Assembly (NCBI GenBank): GCA_039819665.1
Contig: JBCBRM010000013.1
Location: 83,449-147,448, forward strand
DNA length: 64,000 nt
Direction: 5' to 3'
DNA from: JAWPMV01 sp039819665
GTDB taxonomy: Bacteria; Bacteroidota; Bacteroidia; J057
The notes under the pieces are model-generated. The model ran no database searches. It saw only the letters and a list, made by a program, of their open reading frames with translations, and was not told the DNA's origin. Every line of letters begins with the position of its first letter. Positions within the stretch are counted from its first letter, which is position 1. The position numbers and the translations under genes were made by a program. Shown piece after piece: positions 19,508 to 28,500 of the stretch.

Positions 19508-20278
19508 TTATCTACCCATCCAGCCACCATCAACTAGGATAATAGAACCATTCATGTAATTGGAAGCATTTGAAGCTAAGAATACGGTGGGGCCTTTGAA
19601 ATCATCAGGATCGCCCCATCTTCCTGCTGGAATTCTGGCAAGGATTGAGCTAGCCCTTTCAGGATTATTTCTTAATGCTTCTGTATTATCTGTCGCAATA
19701 TATCCTGGAGCAATAGCATTTACATTGATCCCATGTGCCGCCCACTCATTGGCAAAAGCCATTGTCATTTGGCCAATCGCTCCTTTGCTGGCTGCATATC
19801 CGGGAACCGTTATTCCTCCCTGAAAAGTGAGTAAGGAAGCCGTGAAAATGATTTTGCCAGATTTTCGGGCTACCATATCTTTTCCAAACTCCCGCGTCAA
19901 AATAAATTGGGCACTTTGGTTAACCTCTACTACTTTATCCCAATAGTCATCAGGATGGTCAACAGCAGGCATGCGGAGGATGGTGCCGGCATTATTAACC
20001 AAAATATCAATCGTAAAGCCATCTGATTTTACTTCTGCAATAAATCGATAGAGTGCTTCTCGATCCGAAAAATCACATTGGTATCCTTTAAAGTTTCGTC
20101 CACGGGCCAGGACTTCTTTTTCAATATCACTGCCGGAAAGTTCCAGAGAGGCAGAGACTCCAACAATATCCGCTCCTGCCTCAGCAAGCCCAATGGCCAT
20201 TGCTTTTCCTATGCCTCTTTTGCAGCCGGTAACTAATGCTGTCTTTCCATCTAATTTGAATTGGTTTAAAATGCTCAT
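19508..20278 (-). CDS. kduD: KduD-like short-chain dehydrogenase (2,5-diketo-3-deoxy-hexonate reductase)
   Basis: 256 residues. Classical SDR: nucleotide-binding TGCKRGIG (17-24), NNAG (95-98), catalytic Asn120, Ser148, Tyr161 and Lys165. The C-terminus RIPAGRWGDPDD and the end VDGGWMGR are characteristic of KduD, 2-dehydro-3-deoxy-D-gluconate 5-dehydrogenase. In the anhydrogalactose pathway an enzyme of this type reduces 2,5-diketo-3-deoxy-L-galactonate to 2-keto-3-deoxy-D-gluconate, inverting the configuration inherited from galactose. It follows the MDR gene by 1 bp, so the two steps (oxidation, then reduction) are encoded next to each other. Confidence 0.88.
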   Translation of the reverse strand: MSILNQFKLDGKTALVTGCKRGIGKAMAIGLAEAGADIVGVSASLELSGSDIEKEVLARGRNFKGYQCDFSDREALYRFIAEVKSDGFTIDILVNNAGTILRMPAVDHPDDYWDKVVEVNQSAQFILTREFGKDMVARKSGKIIFTASLLTFQGGITVPGYAASKGAIGQMTMAFANEWAAHGINVNAIAPGYIATDNTEALRNNPERASSILARIPAGRWGDPDDFKGPTVFLASNASNYMNGSIILVDGGWMGR

Positions 20279-20279
20279 C

Positions 20280-21302
20280 TTATGTGGGGTTTACTTCGAT
20301 TAGATATTTCATGCCTGCGGGGTTTCTATCTATTTCTTCGAAGACAGACTGGATATCCGTCAAAGGACTTATCTGGGTGATCAGGGTGTCAAAAGGAATT
20401 GCGCCGGAGGCAGCTATTTGAATGGCTTCTTCATAATCTTCTTCTTCATACAGGCGCGCACCAAGCATCTCAATTTCAGACCAGAAAAACTTAAACAAAT
20501 CAACCTTTCTCGGTCCTCCTCCATGAATAGCTACCATAACTATTCGGGCCCGAACATTGACAACCTCAGTCATACTTGCTACCGCAGCCTCAGATCCGGA
20601 AACTTCAAAGGCACAATCTATCATAGCTGTTTCTGTCAGTTCGCTTATTCGTTCAACCAAATTTTCTGCAACAGGATTAACAACCACAAAACCTAAATCT
20701 CTCAACATATTGATTCGAGTCTCATTGACCTCCGAAATGATGACATGTGCTCCTTTTTCCCGTAAGACATATGCGATGAGCGTTCCGATGGGACCTCCGC
20801 CCATGACAAGGCAGTTTTCCCCAACCTTTACCCGACCAATCTTAACATCATGACAGGCTACAGATAAGGGTTCTATAAATGCCCCATGCTTTAAAGAAAG
20901 CTGTTCGGGAAGTTTATGAAGGGTGTATGCAGGCAAGGTCCAGCTTTGTTGGAAAGCTCCGGCACTATCGATGCCGATAAATTTGAGGTTCTTTCCGACA
21001 TGTTTGTGGCCTTTGTCAAAAGGATGGGGATCGCCAAATCTCAGGGGGCGAATGGCGACTCGGTCTCCAATTTTTACATTACTTACTCCTTCTCCGAGCT
21101 CAGCAACAACTGCAGAAGCTTCATGCCCCACAATCTGAGGTGGGCCAATCCTTTGATCCATGACTCCATGAAATATATGGACATCGGTTCCACATACTCC
21201 ACAATAGGCAACTTCCAGTCTCACCTCTCCCGTACCCGGTTGTTGGACTGTACTTTCTCCAAGTTCAAACTTTCCTTTAGAAGAATAAAAGGCTGCTTGC
21301 AT
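20280..21302 (-). CDS. MDR-family dehydrogenase, probable 2-keto-3-deoxy-L-galactonate 5-dehydrogenase
   Basis: 340 residues. Catalytic zinc ligands Cys37 (CGVCGTD) and His60/Glu61 (GHEAS) are in place, and the Rossmann motif GGGPIG sits around 169-174. The structural-zinc lobe is aberrant: where relatives carry four cysteines, residues 87-104 read LRFGDPHPFDKGHKHVGK with none, so that zinc should be absent. The following NLKFIGIDSAGAFQ resembles L-galactonate/L-idonate-type 5-dehydrogenases. Being the first gene of the operon with KduD-like SDR and cycloisomerase, it is the natural candidate to oxidise C5 of 2-keto-3-deoxy-L-galactonate (inference). Confidence 0.82.
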   Translation of the reverse strand: MQAAFYSSKGKFELGESTVQQPGTGEVRLEVAYCGVCGTDVHIFHGVMDQRIGPPQIVGHEASAVVAELGEGVSNVKIGDRVAIRPLRFGDPHPFDKGHKHVGKNLKFIGIDSAGAFQQSWTLPAYTLHKLPEQLSLKHGAFIEPLSVACHDVKIGRVKVGENCLVMGGGPIGTLIAYVLREKGAHVIISEVNETRINMLRDLGFVVVNPVAENLVERISELTETAMIDCAFEVSGSEAAVASMTEVVNVRARIVMVAIHGGGPRKVDLFKFFWSEIEMLGARLYEEEDYEEAIQIAASGAIPFDTLITQISPLTDIQSVFEEIDRNPAGMKYLIEVNPT

Positions 21303-21707
21303 ATGATTTTTCGATTAAAGTAGTTAAGATTCAGGTTTACAGATACACTACTTGTCCAATGGATTTTTACCTTCTAGAAGTTATGCGGATGTATAGACTT
21401 AAAGTGATCCGAAATATATTGATCGATAGCACCCTGACCAGAGAAGTAGTAGGAAAATATTCTACGACAAAATACGATTTAATACGATAGAATGGAGCGC
21501 TCCTTGTATCACTTTTTTACTTTTTAAGTTGATTCTATCAGGAGCAGATAGATGGGTGGGCATTTAAGGGGATTTGTGGTAATCGAGGAGATTAATTCTC
21601 TATGAATAATACTAGAAAGGAGGCCTTAATGCCCAGGCAATGTGTAAGAGGGAATTCTCATCCAGGCAATTGCTGGCGGTATTAAAAGTCACACCATTTA
21701 CCTCCAG
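21303..21707. other. Intergenic region upstream of the anhydrogalactose operon
   Basis: About 400 bp without a convincing gene. It must carry the promoter of the minus-strand operon starting at 21302 and the 3' side of the small lipoprotein gene. A 35-codon ATG frame at 21383 has no recognisable features. The one clear structure is the phased triple repeat described separately. Confidence 0.6.
21463..21492. repeat. Three helically phased TACGA direct repeats
   Basis: TACGACAAAA, TACGATTTAA and TACGATAGAA follow each other with an exact 10-bp period at 21463, 21473 and 21483. One turn of DNA per unit puts all three on the same face, as expected for cooperative binding by an AraC-, LytTR- or LacI-type regulator. 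The array lies about 160 bp upstream of the first gene of the minus-strand operon. Binding is inferred. Confidence 0.5.
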
Positions 21708-22133
21708 TTATAAGGAATACTGGCCTTTGATAGCCCGCATAATAACCATATCGAGAAATCCATTTTCAGTTTTGATATTTGCGAATGCCTCATCTCCAAT
21801 ATCTGTGTATTCCACGAATCCAGGAACCTGCTTAGCCAGATCAGACTCGCGATCGTACTCTTCTTTTGCATTTGCTACACTGAAGTTGTTGTAAATACGA
21901 ATCGAGATTCGATCATCAAAGGTGTAGGTGTCGTTTTGATCTGCATTACAAATGTCAAACCTAAGATCGTTGTAATCAAAATGACTGGTCGTCAAGCCGC
22001 AAAAATCTGAAAAAGCAACCTCGGCCCAGTAATCAGTGCAATTGAGGCAATTGTCGGCACTTGGCAAAGAACCTGCTTCGCAGGCGGTGAACAGGACCAG
22101 GAGGGAGGTTAATAAATAAAGAGGATGTTTCAT
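21708..22133 (-). CDS. Small lipoprotein of unknown function
   Basis: 141 residues from the ATG at 22133; this start gives a compact lipoprotein signal with lipobox LFTAC (Cys18). The mature part has a cysteine-containing segment (NCLNCTDYW), another Cys in FCGL and one in DICNA, which could pair as disulfides in the periplasm. The rest (RISIRIYNNFSVANAKEEYDRE, IGDEAFA) resembles small alpha/beta periplasmic domains in which a fluctuating quantity is compared across samples, but no named family is recognised. It stands alone between two unrelated transcription units. Confidence 0.6.
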   Translation of the reverse strand: MKHPLYLLTSLLVLFTACEAGSLPSADNCLNCTDYWAEVAFSDFCGLTTSHFDYNDLRFDICNADQNDTYTFDDRISIRIYNNFSVANAKEEYDRESDLAKQVPGFVEYTDIGDEAFANIKTENGFLDMVIMRAIKGQYSL

Positions 22134-22273
22134 GATATATGATGTTGATTGTTGTTTCATCAACCTATCATGATTTTCTTTCTCTCGCCGGACTTTGTCA
22201 GGAAAGGACTATTTTTTCTCAGGAAAATAAATGAGTGCGTCTGGATGAAATTTAATACGAAGGTATTCAACCT

Positions 22274-22771
22274 TTATTCCAGACTGATTTTATCTATTTC
22301 CAGCTGAAAGGATTGGGCCTTTTTATTTCCAATCAAAAAGGCGATCTCTTCTATGATTTCTCCAGGGTAATTCTCCATGTCGAGAGTTCTTCCCCTAAAA
22401 GTCGGGTACATATCTGCGAAAGGAAGCTCAATTTCTTGCCATTCTCCGGTCGTTTGGAAATAGGTGATATAGGAATGATAATCTCTGCGGCTGGATTTTA
22501 TCCTGAACTGAAAGCGGTTTCCATCTCCTTTTACCCGGATTTTTACTTTGCTGAATTTGCCCACATCCAGACTTGAACAGCGATACCTGACAGATGAAAA
22601 GCCTCCATTATTTTCCAGAGAAACCTCTCCATGAAAAACGGCATGCCCCTCTTTATTTATGGATAGGGAACCACTTGAGCGACCACCCATAACAACGTCA
22701 TCTCTTACCACCCAATTTTTTAAGTCGCTATCAATGTTAAAGTCAAAGATTGTCATTTCTTGTATTAACAT
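22274..22771 (-). CDS. CIA30-family (complex I intermediate-associated protein 30-like) protein
   Basis: 165 residues covering a single jelly-roll domain. The pattern WVVRDDVVMGGRSSGSL near the N-terminus, followed by GEVSLENNGGFSSVR, RVKGDGNRFQFRIK and WQEIELPFADMYPTFRG, matches CIA30 (NADH:ubiquinone oxidoreductase intermediate-associated protein 30) domains. In bacteria these stand-alone cytoplasmic proteins have no established role and are not evidence for complex I assembly. No signal peptide. A second ATG five codons in is an alternative start. Confidence 0.85.
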   Translation of the reverse strand: MLIQEMTIFDFNIDSDLKNWVVRDDVVMGGRSSGSLSINKEGHAVFHGEVSLENNGGFSSVRYRCSSLDVGKFSKVKIRVKGDGNRFQFRIKSSRRDYHSYITYFQTTGEWQEIELPFADMYPTFRGRTLDMENYPGEIIEEIAFLIGNKKAQSFQLEIDKISLE

Positions 22772-22855
22772 GAAGGGTATGATAAGGCAGAAAAGTTTGA
22801 AAATGATAGTTTTTATTGGGCAAATGCCTGAGCTAAGATTTTCAATCTTTAAAAT

Positions 22856-22886
22856 GAGACTGCCAGACCATAGGCCTGGCAGTCTC
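22856..22886 (-). terminator. Intrinsic terminator of the fasciclin gene
   Basis: A perfect 11-bp stem, GAGACTGCCAG and CTGGCAGTCTC, is separated by a 9-nt loop. On the minus strand it is followed by ATTTTAAAG, so it would end the transcript from the fasciclin gene 19 bp upstream. Confidence 0.8.
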
Positions 22887-22904
22887 TATATAAACTACTA
22901 ACTA

Positions 22905-23480
22905 CTACTTAGGCATAACTACAGTGTCGATCGCATGGATGATACCATTTGAAGCGTCAACATCAGTCATGATTACGGTTGAAACGTTTCCTTGCTCGTC
23001 TGTGAGTATAACTTTTCCGTCTTTTAAAGAAGCAATCAATTTTCCGCCCTGTACAGTTGGGATGGTGAAGCTTCCGTCATTTTTTTCGATAGCAGCCAGT
23101 ACGTCAGCAGCTACGAACTTTCCTGCCACCACGTGATAAGTCAGGATCGCAGTCAAAGTTTCTTTGTTTTCTGGCTTCAGCAATCCAGCTACGGTTCCTT
23201 CAGGAAGTTTTTCGAAAGCAGTATTAACAGGAGCGAATACAGTGAATGGACCTTCTCCGTTCAATACTTCTACTAATTCAGCAGCTTTCACAGCAGCTAC
23301 TAGGGTGCTGAAATTTTCATTGGATGCAGCAACTCCTACGATGCTTGGAGCTTCCTCAGTGGCCTGGCTGATTACGGCTTTTTTATTTTCGGGATCGTTG
23401 TTTTGTACCTCAGTTGCAAAGGCAGTTGAGAACAAAAATACGGATAGGGAAATCGCAGTTAAAAACTTGGTAATGTTCAT
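22905..23480 (-). CDS. Fasciclin (FAS1)-domain exported protein
   Basis: 191 residues from the ATG at 23480; this gives a clean signal peptide (FLTAISLSVFLFSTAFA). One FAS1 domain occupies about 55-190, with H1 box GPFTVFAPVNTAFEKLP, the YHVV motif (LTYHVVAGKF) and H2 box DASNGIIHAIDTVVMP. FAS1 domains mediate adhesion or extracellular matrix contacts; single-domain secreted versions are widespread in marine Bacteroidota and their ligands are unknown. Monocistronic, bounded downstream by its own terminator. A TATTTTTG element on the minus strand at 23561-23568 is a possible -7 promoter box. Confidence 0.93.
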   Translation of the reverse strand: MNITKFLTAISLSVFLFSTAFATEVQNNDPENKKAVISQATEEAPSIVGVAASNENFSTLVAAVKAAELVEVLNGEGPFTVFAPVNTAFEKLPEGTVAGLLKPENKETLTAILTYHVVAGKFVAADVLAAIEKNDGSFTIPTVQGGKLIASLKDGKVILTDEQGNVSTVIMTDVDASNGIIHAIDTVVMPK

Positions 23481-23768
23481 TTTGATTTGGATTAGGATTG
23501 TTATACTGAGCAAACAGGCAGAAATAAAATTTTGTTTAATATTTTTTTAAAAAAGTTAAACAAAAATAACAAAACACCCTTTTAAAGTCATTTAGAAGGG
23601 TTTTTGATTAGGAGAAAATTTTAGAATTGTTAAAGAATAAGTAGGAAGCTCTCTTTGATTTTTATGAATTTTTAAGAGAAATACAGCCAAATACTTTCCC
23701 AATCTTTTGAATAATTGAAGCATCCTTCCTAAGTTGATTAAAAGCTACTATTCGCTGAGCCAGTAATA

Positions 23769-24362
23769 ATGTTTAAGCAAGAAAGCGACGCGGAAATTTG
23801 GAAGGAGATTAAGCAAGATCACCAAGGAGCACTATCTGAACTTTTCTACAGATATAGTGACTTACTGCTTAGCTATTGTCTGACCATTACCCAGGATCGC
23901 GACTTGATCAAAGACTGCATCCAGGAACTTTTTCTGGATATCTGGAAACGGAGAGATAAACTGGCAGAAGTTGAAAAAGTAAAGTACTATTTACTAAGTG
24001 TTATAAGGCGCATTTTATTGAGAAGGCTAAAAGCTGACGAAAGGAAATTACAAATAGAACTGCCCCATCTTGAAACCAGTAGCCGTTCTGAGGAAAGCAA
24101 AACCATAGAGAAAGAATCCCTGCAAAATCAACAGCTCTACATGACCGAAAAAATCAATCTGCTTCCGGAAAGGCAGAAAGAGGTCATTTACCTTCGTTAT
24201 TATCTGGGGATGAGCCATGATGAGATTTGCGAAATTATGGACATTCGTAAACAAGCCGCCTGGAATCTCCTTTCGCGTGCAATTAAGAAATTACGGGACA
24301 TTATTGAGGACCCGAGAACCTCTGTTATCCTCTTAGGCATACTCGCCATTCCCCAATCCTAA
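23769..24362 (+). CDS. ECF-type RNA polymerase sigma factor
   Basis: 197 residues. Sigma region 2 (about 20-85: GALSELFYRYSDLL, DLIKDCIQELFLDIWKRRDKL) and region 4 (about 125-180: LLPERQKEVIYLRYYLGMSHDEICEIM) are present without regions 1.1 and 3, as in extracytoplasmic-function sigmas. The adjacent FecR-like anti-sigma and TonB receptor make this a classical cell-surface signalling cassette. It would direct RNA polymerase to the receptor promoter when the receptor binds its ligand. Confidence 0.95.
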   Translation: MFKQESDAEIWKEIKQDHQGALSELFYRYSDLLLSYCLTITQDRDLIKDCIQELFLDIWKRRDKLAEVEKVKYYLLSVIRRILLRRLKADERKLQIELPHLETSSRSEESKTIEKESLQNQQLYMTEKINLLPERQKEVIYLRYYLGMSHDEICEIMDIRKQAAWNLLSRAIKKLRDIIEDPRTSVILLGILAIPQS

Positions 24363-24450
24363 ATTTTTTTTCAATCAAGTGAGTAGGATTTGATTCTATA
24401 GGGTACTTGCTTTTGTATCTACCTAAAAAGATAAGAAAGCATTGACTTAC

Positions 24451-25473
24451 ATGAATCCCGATAAATATCAGTCTTTTTCCTATTCTGACTTTGCCGCAGA
24501 TGAAATTTTCATTGAATGGGTCCTGAACCCGGAAGTGGAAGTTGAGAACTTTTGGAAGACTTTTATTCAACAACATCCCGAAAAGCTGGCGGAAATAGAA
24601 TCTGCCAGAAAAATCATTCTTACTTCTCGTGAACTTATCTCTCTACCCAAATTTGATTCAGAGGAAAAAGATAAGCTTAATGAAAACATCCTCTCTGCTA
24701 TTGCTACTGAACAGAGGCCTTTAAGGGAAATGAAAAGGAGAACGCCTGCCTGGATGAAATGGGCAGCTGTAATCTTATTGTTATCATCTATAGGTTCAAT
24801 CCTCTACTTCAGCCAAAATCAGATCGCAAAGACAAGCTATATAACCAGTTATGGAGAAATAAAGAGCTTTAAATTGCCAGATGGATCTATGGTCAAGCTA
24901 CATGCCAATTCACAATTGACCTTTGATAAAGAATGGAAAGAAGGAGCAGATCGGGAAGTTCGCTTGAAGGGAGAGGCTTATTTCGAAGTAGAAAAGAAGC
25001 TAAAAACGAATGCCAAGTTTAGTGTTTTGACCGAAGACCTGAAGGTCGAGGTTCTGGGAACAGAATTTAATGTAGATACCCGTGAAGAAAAGACAGAGGT
25101 GGTGCTAAATGAAGGAAGTATCCGATTGAAGCTGGAAGATGACGAGAAGCAAAGTATTCTCATGGAACCCGGCGATCTGGTCACTTTCTCCCAAAAGCAT
25201 AAAGAGCTAAATCAAAGAAAAGTAGATGCTGGCATCAGAATAAGCTGGAAAGAAGGAATACAGCATTTTGACAAAGCACCTTTAGCCGAAGTAATCAATC
25301 AAATAGAGGAAATATATGGGATAAAAATCGACATCCAGGATCAAGAACTACTCAAGCGTAATCTAACTATCGGCATTCCAGTCGAAAATCTGGAAATCGC
25401 CTTAGCAACACTCGAAAGCATCCTTGGAAAAGGAATCGCACCTACTACTGAAAATCAATTCCGGATCAAATAA
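24451..25473 (+). CDS. FecR-family anti-sigma factor
   Basis: 340 residues from the ATG at 24451 (a TTG three codons earlier is less likely). A cytoplasmic N-terminal part of about 100 residues precedes one membrane helix (about 103-121, WAAVILLLSSIGSILYF). The periplasmic FecR domain contains TSYGEIKSFKLPDGSMVKLHANS and GEAYFEVEK, and a C-terminal DUF4974-like domain contains HFDKAPLAEVINQIEE. It would hold the ECF sigma of the preceding gene until the TonB receptor's N-terminal STN domain signals through the periplasm. Confidence 0.95.
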   Translation: MNPDKYQSFSYSDFAADEIFIEWVLNPEVEVENFWKTFIQQHPEKLAEIESARKIILTSRELISLPKFDSEEKDKLNENILSAIATEQRPLREMKRRTPAWMKWAAVILLLSSIGSILYFSQNQIAKTSYITSYGEIKSFKLPDGSMVKLHANSQLTFDKEWKEGADREVRLKGEAYFEVEKKLKTNAKFSVLTEDLKVEVLGTEFNVDTREEKTEVVLNEGSIRLKLEDDEKQSILMEPGDLVTFSQKHKELNQRKVDAGIRISWKEGIQHFDKAPLAEVINQIEEIYGIKIDIQDQELLKRNLTIGIPVENLEIALATLESILGKGIAPTTENQFRIK

Positions 25474-25477
25474 AAAC

Positions 25478-25508
25478 GGCCGGGCGCAAATTGGCCTTTG
25501 CCCCGACC
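25478..25508 (+). promoter_or_regulatory. GC-rich hairpin between fecR and the TonB receptor gene
   Basis: GGCCGGGCGCAAA and TTTGCCCCGACC pair imperfectly around a TTGGCC loop, followed by TGTGTT. It stands 35 bp before the receptor start. It may be a partial terminator or leader structure that lowers receptor expression relative to sigma/FecR, or a processing site; the U-tract is weak. Confidence 0.4.
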
Positions 25509-25542
25509 TGTGTTAATCAAAATAACTTAACTACTCAAAACT

Positions 25543-28500
25543 ATGAGATTAGGACCACTACTAAAAATAAGCCTCGGAATTTTTTTATTCCTTCCGGGCT
25601 TATGCTACACCAGCCTGCAGGGGGCAGACGCTCCTCCAAAGGCTAGCGAGATCGCTCAGGAAATGTACCTGGTCGATGCGCTCAATGAATTAAGCGAAGA
25701 ATTTCAGGTTATTTTTTCCTTCGATTCCGACCTGCTCGAAGGAGTAACCGTAGATTTTGAATTCCAGGAAACTCAATCACTCGAAAGCAACATTAATCGT
25801 CTCCTGGTAAAAACCCATTTCCGCTATAAGCATCTGGGGGATAAGTACTATGTCATCTATCAAAACGATAAGGCTGGAAACCGAAAACTGAAGAAAATGG
25901 CCCGTAAGGTCAAGCAGCTTCAGGATTTGGAAGAAAAAGGAGGAATCAGCCTTCATAGCTCCAGTTCAGGGTCTCGCGCCAAACTCAGCAATATTGCGCG
26001 TACCGTAAAGAAGATGGAAGAACTGCGCAAACAGATAAGCGGAACAGTCACTGACGAAGAGGGCATGCCTCTCATTGGAGCGACTGTTAAAGTAAAAGGC
26101 GCGGCTATTGGAACGAATACAGATGGTGAAGGGAAATTCTCTCTGGATGTTCCCGATGGTTCTACTTTGGTTATCTCTTACATTGGATATGAGACGAAGG
26201 AAGTAAAAGTTGGGAATGAAAGTACGATCGATATCATCCTTACTTCCGGGCTGAATCTGGAAGGAATTACCGTAACTGGTTCTAGAGGTAAGCCTCGTAC
26301 GGACCTCGATAGCCCTGTGCCCATCGATGCGATTCAGGCCAGTGAGCTGTTCAAAACCGGTCAGCCTGATATTGCTCAGTCTATTCACTTTACTGTACCT
26401 TCTTTCAGTGCACAGAAGTTTGGTATCAACGACCTTGCTCCCCTGATTGACCCCGCTCAATTGAGAGGTTTAGGTTCAGACCAAACCCTGTTGTTGGTAA
26501 ATGGAAAAAGACGCCATAAAGTGGCTTTTTTTAATGGGAATGATGGAGTTGGTAAAGGTCAGTTAGGTAATGACATCAACTCTATTCCATCCATGGCAGT
26601 AGAACGCGTAGAAATCCTGCGTGATGGTGCTGCTGCTCAATATGGTTCTGATGCGATTGCAGGGGTTGTAAGCATGCAGCTCAAGCAAAACCGTTCAGGC
26701 GGCTCATTCCAATCTTACATTGGTTCTACTTTTACCTCCCCTAAATATGACGACATCACCAATAGAGGAACGGAAGGGGAAAAGATCTACGGGGACGATC
26801 CTATTACAGATGGAAATACATTCTCTTCTTCTTTGAACTTTGGTTTGCCCTGGGGACAGGATGGGTTTATAAGTACGACCCTTAACTTCTCCCATATGGA
26901 TCCCACCGACCGTTCTGGCTCCTATTCACATAGTTCCGGATGGTATGTTCCTGAGCAGTATGAACCTCTGGGCTTGACCGATGAGCAGCTTCAGGCACAA
27001 AATGGAATCGATCCCGACCGTGCAGTTTTAGGTACAGCCGAAAATACCAATGGTGGCTTATTCATCAATGCTGGTAAACCCATCAATGAGAACTGGGATT
27101 TCTATGGAATGGCTGGTTATACCAAAAAGCAAATCATCGGGGGTGTATTTACTCGTACACCTGCCAGAACAAGCCGTGCAGTATTAGACATCTTCCCGGA
27201 TGGATACAATCCAGAAGTACCTTCTCGTTTGACGGACTGGCAAATCCTTTCCGGCATCAAAGGTAATCTTGGTGGAGGTTGGAATGCTGACTTCAGCATG
27301 GGATACAGTGGAAATGATGTTCAGTTGTTTGCCAGAAATACTGTCAACCCAAGTATGGGTTCCGCTTCTCCTACTCAGTTCTATACAGGAGGATTGCGCG
27401 TAACTCAAAGCATCATAAACGTTGACCTAACCAAAGCACTTTCTGATAATGTAAACCTCGCTATCGGTTCTGAATACCGTCGTGAAACCTATGAGCAGTC
27501 TGAAGGACAAAGAGAATCCTGGTTCCCGGGACCATTGAGTACAGAAGGACGCGATATAGGTTCCTCTGGTAGAGAAGGATTTACGCCTGCTTCAACCGGA
27601 TTCTGGGACAGAAATAACCTGGGTATCTATGCCGAACTGGAAGCTGATATCACCGAAGACTTTCTGGTAACCGTAGCCGGTCGTTTTGAGGACTATTCTG
27701 ATTTTGGTTCAGATTTCTCCTGGAAACTGGCAACTCGTTACAAAATTACCGATGCAATTTCTTTAAGAGGTTCACTCAACCGCTCTTTCAGGGCACCTGC
27801 CTTGGCCCAGACACATTACAGCAACTTCAGCCAGATTTCTTTCGACAGTGATGGATCATCCATTGTTTCTCCGACTCTGCCCATTAGAGACTCTCGCGTA
27901 GCAAGTGCTTTTGGAATTGAAAACCTGACACAGGAAACTTCTTTCGATATTGCCTTAGGTGCAACAGCGAAGTTTGGCGATTTGAAGATTACGCTTGATG
28001 CCTATCAGATCGCGGTTGATGACCGTATCTTTATTGCACAAGTTGCAGCTTCTGACTTCCCGGCTTTCAGTACTTCTGGTTTCGACGATATCAACTTCTT
28101 TACCAATGCGATTAATACCACTACCCAGGGACTTGACTTTGTAGCGACCTGGAGAAAAGTGGTAACGCCTACCAATTACTTCAATATCTCATTGGCCGTG
28201 AACTTCAACGAAACTACCATTGACGAATTGAACGTAACCGATCAATTGGCACCCCATATTTCTTTCGACAGAACCAATAATGGAAGTGATTTCTTCATCT
28301 ATCTGGTTGAAGGAACACCTACACGCAAAATCATTCTGAGCCCATCTTACCGAATAGGACCGATTACTTTGCTGGCTCGTATCAGTAACTTCGGTGAGGT
28401 AAGTGAGCCAAGACTAAGATTTAATGCAGATTTGAATGAGTGGGATGACAATCCTCCTGGAGGTGGTGAGCCACAAAGACTTGGATCCAAATCCCTGGTA

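Noticed and set aside
21383..21490. 35-codon plus-strand frame upstream of the MDR gene
   Set aside because: No family features, and its end coincides with the TACGA repeats, which better explain the composition.
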